Shown here in pieces: positions 17,377 through 31,776 of a DNA stretch of 64,000 bases. The stretch is from NCBI RefSeq assembly GCF_014192055.1, contig NZ_JACHXM010000012.1:33494-97493 (forward strand). The letters run 5' to 3'. The notes under the pieces were generated by a model. That model worked only from the letters and a program-made list of their open reading frames with translations. It searched no databases and was not told where the DNA came from. The position numbers were made by a program, and so were the translations under genes. Each line of letters starts with the position of its first letter. The first letter of the stretch is position 1. The stretch comes from Halomonas organivorans (GTDB taxonomy: Bacteria; Pseudomonadota; Gammaproteobacteria; Pseudomonadales; Halomonadaceae).

Positions 17377-18747
17377 TCAGCCGCCGGACAGCAACAGGGT
17401 GGCGATACTGAAGTAGATCAGCACCCCGGAGGCATCGATCATGGTGGTGACCAGCGGCGCCGAGGCGGTGGCAGGATCCCATCCCAGTCGATCGAGAACG
17501 AAGGGCAGGCACATGCCCAGCAGGCTGCCGAACAGCACGATGGCGATCATGCTGATCGCCACCACCAGCGCCACCGTCTCACCACCGCGAAAGACGCCGA
17601 TCGGGGCCACGGCGAGTGCCATGGTCAGCCCCAGCGAACCGGCTACCAGCAGCTCGCGGCCGAGCAGCTTGCCCCAGTCGCGCACCCCGACATCGCCAGT
17701 GGCCATGCCGCGCACCATCAGAGTGGCGGCCTGGGCACCGGCATTGCCGCCACTGCCGATCAGCAGCGGCAGGAAGAACACCAGGGCTACCTGGGCCGAG
17801 ATGGTCGCTTCGTAATGGGCGATCCCGGCCCCCGACAGCAGGTTGCCGAACACCAGCAGCACCAGCCAGGTCACGCGCTTGCGATACAGGCTCCACAGCG
17901 GCACCCGGCTGACGCCGTCCTCCAGGGCACCGATCGACATCCCCTTGTGGATATCTTCGGTGGCCTCGGACTCCACCACGTCCAGTGCGTCGTCGTGGGT
18001 GACGATGCCCACCAGACGCCGCGCTTCGTCCACCACCGGCAGCGCCAGCAGGTCGTAGCGAGCCACGACCCGGGCCACCTCCTCCTGGGGGGTGTCCACG
18101 GTGGTATGGATGACGTCGTGAATCATCAGGTCGTCGACCCGCGCCCCGGGCCGCGCCACCATCAGCTGACGCAGCGACATGGTACCGGCCAGCCGCCCCT
18201 CGGGATCGATCACGTACAACTGATAGACGGTCTCGGCATCCGGCGCGGTCTGACGCACCCGCATCATCGCCCGTGACACCGTCATGCCGGCGGGGATCGC
18301 CACGTAGTCCGAGGTCATCAACGCTCCGGCCGTGCCCTCCTCGTAACTCGCCAGGCGCTTGAGTTCCTCGCGCTCCTGGTGGGCCATGCGCCGCAGCAGC
18401 GCCTCACGACGGTCGTCATCGAGCACCTTGAACAGGTCGGCCCGCTCGTCGGCCCCCATCTCCTCGAGCATCGCCTGAAGGCGGTCGTCGCCCATGCCGG
18501 CCGTGAACGCCAGCTGCTCTTCACCATGAAGATGGCCGATGACGCTGGCCTGGCGCTCCAGCGGCAGGCAATCCAGCAGGGCCCGGGCGCGTAGCGCATC
18601 CTCGTCCTCGAGCAGATCCTGCAGGATCTCGGCGATGTCGGCGGAGCGCAGCTCCGGCAGCTGGGCGTCCAGCCGCGCGCGATCGTCCACCTCCAGGGCG
18701 GCGAGCAGAGAGTCCTTGTGACGGTTCAGGCTATCTTCGAGCGGCAT
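17377..18747 (-). CDS. mgtE: Magnesium transporter MgtE
   Basis: A Mg2+-gated magnesium channel of the inner membrane. The N-terminal superhelical MgtE_N domain (about residues 25-130; LRSADIAEILQDLLEDEDA) is followed by a CBS pair (about 135-255) and the five-helix pore domain (about 285-456) with FFLPLLIGSGGNAGAQAATL, the selectivity region. At 456 residues it is full length. It sits after the ATP synthase terminator, in the place where glmU commonly follows atpC. A link to Mg-ATP supply is speculative. Confidence 0.95.
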   Translation of the reverse strand: MPLEDSLNRHKDSLLAALEVDDRARLDAQLPELRSADIAEILQDLLEDEDALRARALLDCLPLERQASVIGHLHGEEQLAFTAGMGDDRLQAMLEEMGADERADLFKVLDDDRREALLRRMAHQEREELKRLASYEEGTAGALMTSDYVAIPAGMTVSRAMMRVRQTAPDAETVYQLYVIDPEGRLAGTMSLRQLMVARPGARVDDLMIHDVIHTTVDTPQEEVARVVARYDLLALPVVDEARRLVGIVTHDDALDVVESEATEDIHKGMSIGALEDGVSRVPLWSLYRKRVTWLVLLVFGNLLSGAGIAHYEATISAQVALVFFLPLLIGSGGNAGAQAATLMVRGMATGDVGVRDWGKLLGRELLVAGSLGLTMALAVAPIGVFRGGETVALVVAISMIAIVLFGSLLGMCLPFVLDRLGWDPATASAPLVTTMIDASGVLIYFSIATLLLSGG

Positions 18748-18781
18748 GGGCCAAGTCCTTGCGGTGCCGACGCAAACGAAA

Positions 18782-18808
18782 GCGCCCCCCGACGGAATCG
18801 GGGGGCGC
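18782..18808 (-). terminator. Terminator of the atp operon
   Basis: A perfect 11-bp GC-rich stem (GCGCCCCCCGA with TCGGGGGGCGC) with a 5-nt loop follows atpC by about 27 bases. On the minus strand it is followed by TTTCGTTTG. This is a good rho-independent terminator. Confidence 0.85.
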
Positions 18809-18834
18809 CATCATCGCACAGGGCGGGAGCAGCG

Positions 18835-19263
18835 TCAGCTGCGGCCCGCCTTGCGCCGCAGCTGCTGGATAGTCCGCAACTGGGCCGCGGCTTCAGCCAG
18901 CTCGGCCGTCGCGCGGGTGTAGTCCAGCTCGGCGGACTTGTCCTGCATGGCCTTGAGGGCCTGCTGGCGAGCCTCCTCGGCGGCGGCCTCGTCCAGGTCG
19001 TCGGCGCGCACGGCGGTATCGGCGAGCACGGTGACCACTTCGGGCTGCACCTCGAGGAAGCCGCCCGAGACATAGAAGTGATCCTCTTCACCTCCGCCAC
19101 GGACGATCCGCACCGGGCCGGGGGCCAGCTCGGTGAGCAGCGGCGTGTGCCCCGCCAGCACACCGAGATCCCCCGCCCGTCCGGCCGCCACGACCTGCTC
19201 GGCTTCGCCGGAGAAGATCGACGCCTCGGCGCTGACGATCTCGCACTTGAAGGTTTTCGTCAT
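18835..19263 (-). CDS. atpC: ATP synthase F1 epsilon subunit
   Basis: The central-stalk subunit that couples rotor to catalysis and can inhibit ATP hydrolysis. The N-terminal beta-sandwich shows MTKTFKCEIVSAEASIFSGE and LGVLAGHTPLLTELAPGPV, and the C-terminal two-helix hairpin is Ala-rich. At 142 residues it is the normal size. Last gene of atpIBEFHAGDC, 24 bp after atpD and followed by the terminator. Confidence 0.96.
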   Translation of the reverse strand: MTKTFKCEIVSAEASIFSGEAEQVVAAGRAGDLGVLAGHTPLLTELAPGPVRIVRGGGEEDHFYVSGGFLEVQPEVVTVLADTAVRADDLDEAAAEEARQQALKAMQDKSAELDYTRATAELAEAAAQLRTIQQLRRKAGRS

Positions 19264-19287
19264 GATGACGTCTCCCAGGTGGAGGGA

Positions 19288-20730
<1,443 letters not shown>

Positions 20731-21612
20731 TTATACGGCGGCGGCGCCACCGACGATCTCGGAGATTTCCTGGGTAATGGCCGCCTGACGGGCCTTGTTG
20801 TACACCAACTCCAGGTCGTCGATCAGATTGCCGGCATTGTCGGTGGCGCTCTTCATGGCGATCATCCGCGCAGCCTGCTCGCAGGCCACGTTCTCGACCA
20901 CCGCCTGATAGACCTGCGCCTCGACGAAACGCACGAGCAGGCTATCCAACAGCTCCTTGGCATCCGGCTCATACAGGTAGTCCCAGCTTCCGGGACGCTT
21001 GTGTTCTTCGTTCTGCTCTTCGGCACCCATCTCGGGAGACAGGGGCAGCAGTTGGCGAACCACCGGCTTCTGCGTCATGGTGTTGACGAACTCGTTGAAC
21101 ACCACGTACAGGCGGTCCAGCTTGCCCTCGTCGTAGGCATCCAGCATCACCTTCACGCTGCCGACCAGGTCGTCGGCCTCCGGCGCCTCGCCCAGGCCGC
21201 TCTTGGCCGCCACCAGGCTGCCGCCGTACTTGCGGAAGAAGGAGGTGGCCTTGCTGCCCAGGGCGCAGAAATCCAGCTCGGCACCGTTGTCGCGCCAGGC
21301 CTGGGCGTCCTTGACGACGGCCTTGAACATGTTGACGTTCAAGCCACCGCACAGGCCGCGGTCACTGGACACCACGATGTAGCCGACCCGCTTGACCTCG
21401 CGTTCGAGCATCCACGGATGCTTGTACTCGGGGTTGGCATCGGCGACGTGGCCGACCACCTTGCGGATCTGCTGGGCGTAGGGCTGGCTGGCCTTCATCC
21501 GGTCCTGCGCCTTGCGCATCTTCGACGCAGCGACCATCTCCATGGCACTGGTGATCTTCTGCGTGTTCTTGATGCTGCCGATCTTGGTGCGTATCTCTTT
21601 TGCAGCTGCCAT
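20731..21612 (-). CDS. atpG: ATP synthase F1 gamma subunit
   Basis: The rotating central shaft of F1. The N-terminal coiled-coil helix starts [20 protein letters not shown], and the C-terminal helix is [20 protein letters not shown], both hallmark sequences. [13 protein letters not shown] is the conserved core motif. At 293 residues it is a little longer than the 286-288 usual in this group. A strong stem-loop precedes it in the gap from atpA. Confidence 0.96.
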   Translation of the reverse strand: MAAAKEIRTKIGSIKNTQKITSAMEMVAASKMRKAQDRMKASQPYAQQIRKVVGHVADANPEYKHPWMLEREVKRVGYIVVSSDRGLCGGLNVNMFKAVVKDAQAWRDNGAELDFCALGSKATSFFRKYGGSLVAAKSGLGEAPEADDLVGSVKVMLDAYDEGKLDRLYVVFNEFVNTMTQKPVVRQLLPLSPEMGAEEQNEEHKRPGSWDYLYEPDAKELLDSLLVRFVEAQVYQAVVENVACEQAARMIAMKSATDNAGNLIDDLELVYNKARQAAITQEISEIVGGAAAV

Positions 21613-21650
21613 AGCGATCTACTCCGTTCGTGGCCCTCAGAAAGCTCCAG

Positions 21651-21676
21651 GGCCCGCTCCCCGAAGGGAGCGGGCC
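21651..21676 (-). terminator. Strong stem-loop in the atpA-atpG gap
   Basis: A perfect 11-bp stem (GGCCCGCTCCC with GGGAGCGGGCC) with loop CGAA lies inside the atp operon between atpA and atpG. With no T tract behind it, it more likely protects the upstream mRNA or tunes subunit ratio than ends transcription. Confidence 0.55.
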
Positions 21677-21683
21677 GGCGGGG

Positions 21684-23228
21684 TCACCAGCTCTGAGTGG
21701 CCTTGAACTTGTCGAGACCGGCCTTCAGGCCGCTCTTGATCTCGTCGCTGTAGTCGCCGGACTCATTGATCTTGTCGAGCAGCTCGGCGTGCTCCGACTT
21801 CATGTAGTCCTGCAGGGCACGCTCGAAATCCAGCACCTTGCTGACCTCGACGTCTTCCAGGTAGCCCTCGTTGGCGGCATACAGGGAGATGGCCATCTGG
21901 GCCACGGACATCGGCGCGTACTGGTTCTGCTTCATCAGCTCGGTGACGCGCTGACCGTGCTCCAGCTGCTTGCGGGTGGCCTCGTCCAGATCGGAGGCGA
22001 ACTGGGCGAAGGCCGCCAGCTCGCGGTACTGGGCCAGGGCCAGACGCACGCTGCCGCCGAGCTTCTTGATGATCTTGGTCTGGGCGGAGCCACCGACACG
22101 CGACACCGAGAGACCGGCGTTGATGGCCGGACGGATGCCCGAGTTGAACAGATCGGTCTCGAGGAAGATCTGGCCGTCGGTGATCGAGATCACGTTGGTC
22201 GGAACGAACGCGGAGACGTCGCCGCCCTGGGTCTCGATGATCGGCAGCGCGGTCAGCGAGCCGGTCTTGCCCTTCACTTCGCCGTTGGTGAACTTCTCGA
22301 CGTAGTCGGCATTGACGCGCGCGGCGCGCTCGAGCAGACGGGAGTGGAGGTAGAAGACGTCACCCGGGAAGGCTTCACGGCCCGGCGGACGACGCAGCAG
22401 CAGGGAGACCTGACGATAGGCCACGGCCTGCTTGGACAGATCGTCATAGACGATCATGGCGTCTTCACCGCGGTCGCGGAAGTACTCGCCCATGGTGCAG
22501 CCGGAGTAGGCGGCCAGGAACTGCATCGGGGCCGGATCGGCGGCGCCGGCGGCGACCACGATGGTGTGCTCCATGGCGCCGTGCTCTTCCAGCTTGCGCA
22601 CCACGTTGGCGATGGTCGACTGCTTCTGGCCGATGGCCACGTAGACGCAGGTGACACCGGTGCCCTTCTGGTTGATGATCGCGTCGACGGCGATCGCGGT
22701 CTTGCCGATCTGGCGGTCGCCGATGATCAGCTCACGCTGGCCGCGGCCGATCGGCACCATGGCGTCGATGGACTTGAAGCCGGTCTGGATCGGCTGGTCG
22801 ACGGATTGACGGGTGATGACGCCGGGGGCGACCTTTTCCACCGCGTCGGTGAGCTCGGTGCCGAGCTCGCCCTTGCCGTCGATCGGGTTACCCAGGGCGT
22901 CGACCACGCGACCGCGCAGCTCGGGACCCACCGGCACCTCGAGGATGCGGCCGGTGCACTGGGCAGTCATGCCCTCTTCGAGCTGCAGGTAGTCGCCCAG
23001 CACCACGGCGCCGACGTTGTCGCGCTCGAGGTTGAGCGTCATGCCGAAGATGCCGCCCGGGAACTCGATCATCTCACCGAACATCGCGTCGGTGAGACCG
23101 TGGATCTGCACGATACCGTCAGACACGCTGACGATGGTGCCCTGGTTGCGGGCTTCGGATGCGACATCCAGCTTTTCGATACGCTGCTTGATGATGTCGC
23201 TGATCTCGGAAGGATTCAGTTGCTGCAT
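21684..23228 (-). CDS. atpA: ATP synthase F1 alpha subunit
   Basis: The non-catalytic nucleotide-binding subunit of F1. Walker [15 protein letters not shown], the [20 protein letters not shown] region and the [18 protein letters not shown] motif are all present. The ATG at 23228 gives [20 protein letters not shown] with AGGG upstream; a longer in-frame start at 23285 would overlap the end of atpH and is rejected. The length is 514 residues, typical. Lies between atpH and atpG. Confidence 0.97.
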   Translation of the reverse strand: MQQLNPSEISDIIKQRIEKLDVASEARNQGTIVSVSDGIVQIHGLTDAMFGEMIEFPGGIFGMTLNLERDNVGAVVLGDYLQLEEGMTAQCTGRILEVPVGPELRGRVVDALGNPIDGKGELGTELTDAVEKVAPGVITRQSVDQPIQTGFKSIDAMVPIGRGQRELIIGDRQIGKTAIAVDAIINQKGTGVTCVYVAIGQKQSTIANVVRKLEEHGAMEHTIVVAAGAADPAPMQFLAAYSGCTMGEYFRDRGEDAMIVYDDLSKQAVAYRQVSLLLRRPPGREAFPGDVFYLHSRLLERAARVNADYVEKFTNGEVKGKTGSLTALPIIETQGGDVSAFVPTNVISITDGQIFLETDLFNSGIRPAINAGLSVSRVGGSAQTKIIKKLGGSVRLALAQYRELAAFAQFASDLDEATRKQLEHGQRVTELMKQNQYAPMSVAQMAISLYAANEGYLEDVEVSKVLDFERALQDYMKSEHAELLDKINESGDYSDEIKSGLKAGLDKFKATQSW

Positions 23229-23244
23229 GCCATGTCCCTCAGGC

Positions 23245-23784
23245 TCAGACGGAAAGGGCCTCGTGGAGGCGGTTGAGTCGACCACGCACCGAACCGTCGA
23301 TGACGGTATCGCCGGCGCGCAGGATCACGCCCCCCAGGAGACTCTCATCCACCTGAGTGGTAATGGAGATTTCGCGGTTCAGACGCTTGGCCAGAGCACT
23401 CGCGAGCTTGTCCTGCTGCGCGTCGTCCAACGGGAAAGCGGAGACGATATCGACGTCCATGCGCTTCTCCTGCTGGGCCTTGAGCAGCTCGAACTGCGCG
23501 GCGATGGCCGGCAGGGCCATCAGACGGCCCTTGTGGCTGACCAGGTGCAGGAAGTTGGCGACCTCGTCGTTTACGGCATCGCCGCAGACGTCGACCAGGG
23601 CCGCCACCTTCTGTTCACTGGAAAGCCGCGGATTGCCCAGCACTCGACGGCGCATGTCGTCGTTGTCGACGACACGCGCCACGGTGGTGAGCATGCCGGA
23701 CCAGTCCTCGAGCGCCTTGCGTTCAACGGCGTGTTCGAAAGCCGCCTTGGCGTAGGGGCGAGCGACGGTAGACAGTTCCGCCAT
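23245..23784 (-). CDS. atpH: ATP synthase F1 delta subunit
   Basis: The peripheral-stalk connector between F1 and the b dimer. It starts [20 protein letters not shown], the conserved ARPYAKA N-terminus, and ends with [20 protein letters not shown] followed by VRGRL, the family C-terminal signature. At 179 residues it is the usual size. Spacing to atpF is 11 bp. Confidence 0.96.
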   Translation of the reverse strand: MAELSTVARPYAKAAFEHAVERKALEDWSGMLTTVARVVDNDDMRRRVLGNPRLSSEQKVAALVDVCGDAVNDEVANFLHLVSHKGRLMALPAIAAQFELLKAQQEKRMDVDIVSAFPLDDAQQDKLASALAKRLNREISITTQVDESLLGGVILRAGDTVIDGSVRGRLNRLHEALSV

Positions 23785-23795
23785 GGGTCACCTCC

Positions 23796-24266
23796 TCAAA
23801 GCTCTTCGGCGAGTTTGTCAACGAGCTCTGCGTGCCGCTTCTCGTCGATGGAGGACTCCAGGATCCGCTCCGCGGCCACGACGGCGAGTCGTGACACCTG
23901 GCTACGCAGCTCATCCTTCGCGCGGTTCACTTCCTGCTCAATCTCGGACTTGGCCTGAGTGATCATGCGCTCGCCTTCCTGGCGGGCCTGCTCACGCGCC
24001 TCGTCGATCATCTGGCTGGACCGCTTATGGGCCTGCTCCAGGATTTCTGCCGCCTGCTCCTTGCTTTCACGCAGCGTCTCACTGGCCTGCTGTTCGGCCA
24101 GTTCGAGGTCGCGTGAAGCACGGCTGGCAGCGTCCAGGCCATCGGCGATCTTCTTCTGACGGTCCCGCAGGGCTTGCATGACCGGCGGCCATACAAACCT
24201 CATGCAGAACCAGACGAAGAACGCAAAGGCGATAGCCTGGCCGATCAGGGTAAGGTTCAGGTTCAC
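23796..24266 (-). CDS. atpF: ATP synthase F0 b subunit
   Basis: The peripheral-stalk subunit anchored in the membrane by one N-terminal helix ([20 protein letters not shown]) with a long charged Ala/Glu/Arg-rich helix that dimerises. The conserved CMRFVWPP follows the membrane segment. The length, 156 residues, is exactly that of E. coli AtpF. Lies between atpE and atpH. Confidence 0.96.
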   Translation of the reverse strand: MNLNLTLIGQAIAFAFFVWFCMRFVWPPVMQALRDRQKKIADGLDAASRASRDLELAEQQASETLRESKEQAAEILEQAHKRSSQMIDEAREQARQEGERMITQAKSEIEQEVNRAKDELRSQVSRLAVVAAERILESSIDEKRHAELVDKLAEEL

Positions 24267-24330
24267 GCCAGCACCTCTCGCGTCACATGTTTGGGGTTAA
24301 GGGCTCGTCGGGTCTTGCGACCGCGGCGAG

Positions 24331-24594
<264 letters not shown>

Positions 24595-24649
24595 TTAGGT
24601 TATAGAGGTTTGTGGTTAAGGGTTGATGGTAAGGGTTAAGGGTGAAACG

Positions 24650-26032
<1,383 letters not shown>

Positions 26033-26136
26033 TCACGGAGCGATTTCGCGCGATATCCCCCCAGCTTACGACTAAAAGTCGAGAAATCCGCGACACTTTG
26101 CTTAGCTGACTAATATTAGCGGTGAGCGTATCCCAC

Positions 26137-27060
<924 letters not shown>

Positions 27061-27097
27061 CGGCTTTCCCTCATCTGTAAGCGCAGGCCGGCGTTGG

Positions 27098-27868
27098 CTA
27101 CAACGACAGGCGACGGATCAGTTCCTTGGCCAGCACCCGGTGGGCCTGGCTGCCCCGCGAGAAGCGCGCGTACTTGGTGACCGGCAGGCCATGGCTGGGG
27201 GCCTCGGCGACCCGCACGTTGCGGGGGATGGTGGTCTTGAGCAGGGCGTCGCCGAAGTAGTCGCGCAGCTGCTTGCTGACGTCTCGGGTCAGGCTGTTGC
27301 GCGAGTCGAACATGGTGCGCAGGATGCCGAAGACCTCGAGACTCGGGTTCACACTGTCCTTGATCTGCTCGACGGTGTCGAGCAACGCCGACAGCCCCTC
27401 CAGGGCGTAGAATTCGCACTGCAGCGGAATCAGCACGCCGTGGGCGGCGGTCAGCCCATTGACGGTGAGCATGTTGAGCGACGGCGGACAGTCGATCAGC
27501 ACCACGTCGTACTCGCCGGCCACCTCGCCGAGAGCCTTGACCAGGCTCTGCTCGCGGCCCTCGTCACGGTCGAGCAGTTCGACTTCGGCGGCGGTCAGGT
27601 CGCCGTTGCCCGGCAGCAGGGCATATCCCGCCTCGGGACAGTCGAGGATCACCTCGGTGGGGCGGCGCTCCCCGAGCACCACGTCAAGCACGCTGCCGTC
27701 GAGCTCGTGCTTGTCGACGCCGCTGCCCATGGTGGCATGGCCCTGGGGGTCCAGGTCGACCAGCAGCACGCGACGATCCAGGGCGGCCAGGCTGGCGGCC
27801 AGGTTGACGGCAGTGGTGGTCTTGCCCACGCCACCCTTCTGGTTGGTCAAGGCGATAATCTTGGTCAC
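27098..27868 (-). CDS. parA: Chromosome-partitioning ATPase ParA (Soj)
   Basis: A deviant-Walker ATPase that positions ParB-parS complexes on the nucleoid. The Walker A motif KGGVGKTTTAVNLAASLAAL is near the N-terminus, with LVDLDPQGHATMG and VLIDCPPSLNMLTVN further on. The start is GTG at 27868 (VTKIIALTNQKGGVG), preceded by AAGGA; a longer in-frame extension overlaps rsmG and is rejected. The length is 256 residues, the chromosomal short form. In the order mnmG-rsmG-parA-parB. Confidence 0.95.
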   Translation of the reverse strand: MTKIIALTNQKGGVGKTTTAVNLAASLAALDRRVLLVDLDPQGHATMGSGVDKHELDGSVLDVVLGERRPTEVILDCPEAGYALLPGNGDLTAAEVELLDRDEGREQSLVKALGEVAGEYDVVLIDCPPSLNMLTVNGLTAAHGVLIPLQCEFYALEGLSALLDTVEQIKDSVNPSLEVFGILRTMFDSRNSLTRDVSKQLRDYFGDALLKTTIPRNVRVAEAPSHGLPVTKYARFSRGSQAHRVLAKELIRRLSL

Positions 27869-27924
27869 GGCGACATCCTTGCGTTGGGAGACAGGGTTCT
27901 CGGCAGCGTCCGGCGCATCCCGCC

Positions 27925-28569
27925 TCAGCGCGCACGCTCGAGGATCACCAGGCGGCGGTCGCCGGCCGAAAACGGCACTCTCAGCGAGTGGCAAGCCACC
28001 GCTGCGACCCCCTCCGGCAGGCCGGCGAGTTCGTCCTCCACGGCGGGCCCCTTCATGGCCAGCCATTGTCCGCCCTCCCCCGGCAACCTCTGGCTCAGGG
28101 CGATGAAGTCCTCGAGACTGGCGAAGGCCCGCGAGATCACTTGGTCGAAGCCCTCGGCGGGCGCCTCGAAGGCCTCCACCCGGGCCTGGACCGGGGTGAC
28201 CCGCTCGAGGCCCAGCTCCATCACCGCCTGGCGCTGGAAGCGCACCTTCTTGCCATTGCTGTCGAGCAGCGTGACCTCGAGCTCCGGCGCGAGAATCGCC
28301 AGCACCAGCCCCGGCAGGCCGGGACCGGCCCCGACGTCGAGCAGGCTTGGCCCCTTCACGAAGGGCAGCACGGCGGCGCTGTCGAGCAGGTGCCGAGCGA
28401 CCATCTCTTCGGGATCGCGTACCGCGGTGAGGTTATAGGCGCGGTTCCACTTGTGCAACAGGCCCACCAGGGCCAACAGGCGTTCGCGTCGCTCCGGGGT
28501 CACGTCGAGACCGAGTTCGGCCAGGCCACGCTCGAGGCGGTCTCTGAGGGTCGTCTCGTTCGGGATCAT
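27925..28569 (-). CDS. rsmG: 16S rRNA (guanine-527-N7)-methyltransferase RsmG
   Basis: Methylates G527 of 16S rRNA using SAM. Family motifs are [21 protein letters not shown] and the SAM loop [17 protein letters not shown], then [15 protein letters not shown] and [12 protein letters not shown]. It has 214 residues, as expected. Its start overlaps the mnmG stop (ATGA), so the two are coupled. Confidence 0.95.
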   Translation of the reverse strand: MIPNETTLRDRLERGLAELGLDVTPERRERLLALVGLLHKWNRAYNLTAVRDPEEMVARHLLDSAAVLPFVKGPSLLDVGAGPGLPGLVLAILAPELEVTLLDSNGKKVRFQRQAVMELGLERVTPVQARVEAFEAPAEGFDQVISRAFASLEDFIALSQRLPGEGGQWLAMKGPAVEDELAGLPEGVAAVACHSLRVPFSAGDRRLVILERAR

Positions 28570-30461
28570 CCGTTGGCCACTCGGCTGTCGTCCAGCAGTC
28601 GACGCTTCTTGAGGTGAATCAGCAGGATCGAGACCGCCGCGGGCGTGACCCCGGAGATGCGCGAGGCCTGGGCCAGGGTCTCCGGCCGAGCCTCGCCGAG
28701 TTTCTGGCGGATCTCGTTGGAGAGCCCCTCGACCCGCGCATAGTCCAGGTCATCGGGAAGCCGGGTGGCCTCGTGGCGCTTGAGCTTGTCGATCTCGTCC
28801 TGCTGGCGGTCGATGTAGCCCTGGTACTTGGCCTGGATCTGCACCTGTTCGGCGACACGTTCGTCGTCGACCGCCTCGCCGACCAGGCTGGCGAGATCGT
28901 CGTAACCGAGCTCCGGTCGCTTCAAAAGATCCATCAGGTTGTACTCGCGGGACAGCGGCTGGCCGGTCTTCTCGGCCACCCGCGAGGCAGCCTCGCTGCC
29001 GGGCTGGACCCAGCTGGTCCGAAGGCGAGCGGTCTCTGCCTCGATGGCCTCGCGCTTGGCGCTGAAGGCGGCCCAGCGGCGCTCATCGATCAGCCCCAGC
29101 TCACGCCCCGCCTCGGTGAGGCGCAGATCGGCGTTGTCCTCGCGCAGCAGCAGGCGATATTCCGCCCGCGAGGTGAACATCCGATAGGGCTCCTTGGTGC
29201 CCAGGGTAATCAGATCATCCACCAACACGCCGAGGTAAGCCTCGTCGCGGCGCGGCCACCAGGCCTCTAGCTCACGGGCGCGACGGGCTGCGTTGAGCCC
29301 GGCCAGCAGGCCCTGGGCGCCGGCTTCCTCGTAGCCGGTGGTGCCGTTGATCTGGCCGGCGAAAAACAGGTTGTGGATGAATTTCGTTTCCAGCGAGTGC
29401 TTGAGATCGCGGGGATCGAAGAAATCGTACTCGATGGCATAGCCCGGGCGGGTGATATGGGCGTTCTCCAGCCCCTTGATCGAGCGCACCACCTGCAGCT
29501 GCACGTCGAACGGCAGCGAGGTGGAGATGCCGTTGGGATACAGCTCGTGGGTATCCAGCCCCTCGGGTTCGATGAAGATCTGGTGGCTCGCCTTGTCGGC
29601 AAAGCGGTGCACCTTGTCCTCGATGGACGGGCAGTAGCGCGGCCCCACGCCCTCGATCGTGCCGGAGAACATCGGCGAACGATCCAGGTTGGCGCGGATG
29701 ATCTCGTGGCTGCGCTCGCTGGTGTGAGCGATATGGCAACTGACCTGGCGAGGATGCATGTCACGGCTACCGAGGTAGGACATCACCGGCGTCGGGGCGT
29801 CCCCCGGCTGCTCCTCGAGTACCGAGAAATCCACGCTCTTGGCGTCGATACGGGGTGGCGTGCCGGTCTTCAGGCGGTCGACGCGAAACGGCAGCGCACG
29901 CAGGCGTTCGGCCAGGGCGTTGGAAGGCGGATCGCCGGCCCGGCCGCCGCGGCTGTTGTCGAGCCCGATGTGGATAACGCCGCCGAGGAAGGTGCCTGTG
30001 CATAACACCACGGTATCGCTCATGAAGCGCACGCCGGTCTCGGTGACCACCCCGCGTACGGTGTCACCGTCGACGATCAGGTCGCCGGCCGCCTGCTGGA
30101 AGATCTCAAGGTTGGGCTGGTTCTCCAGCAGACCTCGAATCGCTGCCTTGTAGCGCACGCGATCGGCCTGGGCACGGGTCGCCCGCACGGCCGGCCCCTT
30201 GCGGGCATTGAGTACCCGGAACTGGATGCCGCCTAGGTCGGTGGCCAGCCCCATGGCACCGCCGAGCGCATCGATCTCCTTGACCAGATGGCTCTTGCCG
30301 ATCCCGCCGATGGCGGGATTGCAGGACATCTGGCCCAGGGTCTCGATGTTGTGGGTCAGCAGCAGGGTCCGGCAGCCCATGCGAGCCGAGGCCAGGGCGG
30401 CTTCGGTCCCGGCATGACCACCGCCGATGACGATGACGTCGAAGCGGTCGGGATACTCCAA
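28566..30461 (-). CDS. mnmG: tRNA uridine-5-carboxymethylaminomethyl modification enzyme MnmG
   Basis: The FAD- and NADH-dependent partner of MnmE that makes (c)mnm5U34 in tRNAs. The dinucleotide-binding motif is [19 protein letters not shown] at the N-terminus, followed by [19 protein letters not shown] with the conserved Cys. The C-terminal helical domain ends near [20 protein letters not shown]. At 631 residues it is full length. Its partner gene mnmE is about 22 kb away rather than adjacent. Confidence 0.96.
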   Translation of the reverse strand: MEYPDRFDVIVIGGGHAGTEAALASARMGCRTLLLTHNIETLGQMSCNPAIGGIGKSHLVKEIDALGGAMGLATDLGGIQFRVLNARKGPAVRATRAQADRVRYKAAIRGLLENQPNLEIFQQAAGDLIVDGDTVRGVVTETGVRFMSDTVVLCTGTFLGGVIHIGLDNSRGGRAGDPPSNALAERLRALPFRVDRLKTGTPPRIDAKSVDFSVLEEQPGDAPTPVMSYLGSRDMHPRQVSCHIAHTSERSHEIIRANLDRSPMFSGTIEGVGPRYCPSIEDKVHRFADKASHQIFIEPEGLDTHELYPNGISTSLPFDVQLQVVRSIKGLENAHITRPGYAIEYDFFDPRDLKHSLETKFIHNLFFAGQINGTTGYEEAGAQGLLAGLNAARRARELEAWWPRRDEAYLGVLVDDLITLGTKEPYRMFTSRAEYRLLLREDNADLRLTEAGRELGLIDERRWAAFSAKREAIEAETARLRTSWVQPGSEAASRVAEKTGQPLSREYNLMDLLKRPELGYDDLASLVGEAVDDERVAEQVQIQAKYQGYIDRQQDEIDKLKRHEATRLPDDLDYARVEGLSNEIRQKLGEARPETLAQASRISGVTPAAVSILLIHLKKRRLLDDSRVANG

Positions 30462-30524
30462 GGTTCACCTCGATCGGCGCCGTCGCGCCGAATGTTGCGG
30501 ATCAGGGTATGAAATCAGCCCGCC

Positions 30525-30553
30525 AGTATAACTCCCTTGTGGGTAATCGTCAG
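30525..30553 (-). promoter_or_regulatory. Probable sigma-70 promoter of mnmG
   Basis: On the minus strand CTGACG, a 17-bp spacer and TATACT lie about 65 nt before the mnmG start. Both boxes are near consensus with ideal spacing. A DnaA-box-like TTTTCCACA directly abuts the -35 side, so DnaA could repress it. Confidence 0.6.
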
Positions 30554-30555
30554 GG

Positions 30556-30926
30556 TTTTCCACACCCGGGAAGCGCCGCGCCCGCGGTCCTTCCTCTCAC
30601 TTAAATCAATAAACAAATAGATAAAGAGAAGTTCTGTTGTGGTAGTGACTACTGGTGTGGACATTTATCGTGGATAACCCATTTTATACTTTACTTATCA
30701 ACATGTTGAAGTGTTGACCACTGCGCGGAAAAGCGGCGGGTGACCTGCGGACGGGATGTTCGGGCCCTGTGGAGGAATGCGCGGTTTACCCACAGCCCGT
30801 CTCGAACACGGCTTGTCCACGTGATTCTACCGGGCTTGTTACCGCGCCTGTGAACAACCTCGCTGTTTCCTCCTGTGCCCCGGGATGGCAGGGCTCAGCG
30901 GCCATTACCGGAAAATCTTGTCCACA
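30556..30926. other. AT-rich DnaA-box-like cluster upstream of mnmG (possible second origin region)
   Basis: This gene-free region holds an AT-rich stretch (about 30598-30710) and several DnaA-box-like 9-mers: TTTTCCACA (30556), CGTGGATAA (30669), TTATCAACA (30695), TTACCCACA (30786), TTGTCCACG (30813), TGTGAACAA (30849) and TTGTCCACA (30918). Only the first fits TTWTNCACA fully; most have one mismatch. This is the position of E. coli oriC (next to mnmG), but the rpmH-dnaA region at 56.5 kb has perfect boxes and is the stronger candidate. Confidence 0.5.
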
Positions 30927-30930
30927 GGCC

Positions 30931-30962
30931 AAAAAAAGGCCCTGTCGATAACGACAGGGCCC
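30931..30962 (-). terminator. Terminator of the amino-acid ABC operon
   Basis: On the minus strand a 10-11-bp stem (GGGCCCTGTCG with CGACAGGGCC) with loop TTAT is followed by seven T residues. It lies about 30 bases after the stop of the ABC ATPase gene. This is a textbook rho-independent terminator. Confidence 0.9.
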
Positions 30963-30990
30963 TGTGAGGGACGCAGAAGACGCGACGCTG

Positions 30991-31764
30991 TCAGTGCTTG
31001 AGCACCCGCGACAGGAAATTTCGGGTGGGTTCGGCCTGGGGCGAGTCGAAGATCGTTTCCGGTGGCCCCTCCTCGGCGATCTCGCCCTTGTGGATGAAGA
31101 TCACCCGATCGGCGACTTCGCGGGCGAAGCCCATCTCATGGGTGACGATCAGCATGGTCATGCCCTCGTTGGCGAGTTCGCGCATGGCATCCAGCACCTC
31201 GCCGATCATCTCCGGGTCCAGCGCCGATGTCGGCTCGTCGAACAGCATCAAACGGGGTTCCATGGCCAGCGCCCGGGCCAGCGCCACGCGCTGCTGCTGG
31301 CCGCCGGAGAGCTGAGTAGGGAACTTGGCGGCCTGGTCGCTGATGCCCACTCGCTCCAGCAGCCGTTCGGCGGTCTCGGTGGCATCCTCACGGCTCCAGC
31401 CGCGAACCTTCATCGGGGCCAGGGTGACGTTGTCCAGCACGCTGAGATGCGGAAAGAGGTTGAACTGCTGGAACACCATGCCGACCTCGGTGCGAATCTT
31501 CTGCAGCGCCTTGGTGGCCTTGCCATGGGGTTTCAGTGGGTTGCCGTCGACTTCCAGCTCACCCTGCTGGAATTCCTCGAGGCCGTTGATGCAGCGGATC
31601 AAGGTCGACTTTCCGGAGCCGCTGGCACCGATGATCACCACCACCTCGCCGGGTGTGACCGACAGGTCGATGTCCTTGAGCACGTGGAGGGTGCCGAAGG
31701 ACTTGTTGAGCTTGCTCAGGCGCACGATGGGCTCGCCGCCGGATTGGGACGTCTGTTGGTTCAT
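30991..31764 (-). CDS. Polar amino-acid ABC transporter ATP-binding protein (GlnQ type)
   Basis: The ATPase of a PAAT-family importer. Walker A is [14 protein letters not shown], the signature is [19 protein letters not shown], and Walker B is [15 protein letters not shown], with the family's [18 protein letters not shown] place the start at ATG 31764 because AAGGA, which overlaps the permease stop, lies nine bases upstream; the ATG at 31773 abuts that site. The length is about 257 residues. Last gene of a three-gene operon (binding protein, permease, ATPase). Confidence 0.92.
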   Translation of the reverse strand: MNQQTSQSGGEPIVRLSKLNKSFGTLHVLKDIDLSVTPGEVVVIIGASGSGKSTLIRCINGLEEFQQGELEVDGNPLKPHGKATKALQKIRTEVGMVFQQFNLFPHLSVLDNVTLAPMKVRGWSREDATETAERLLERVGISDQAAKFPTQLSGGQQQRVALARALAMEPRLMLFDEPTSALDPEMIGEVLDAMRELANEGMTMLIVTHEMGFAREVADRVIFIHKGEIAEEGPPETIFDSPQAEPTRNFLSRVLKH

Positions 31765-31776
31765 CTCGTGCATTCC

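Noticed and set aside
30769..30951. 60-codon frame in the mnmG upstream region
   Set aside because: It crosses DnaA-box-like sites and the AT-rich region, has no ribosome site and no protein-like sequence.
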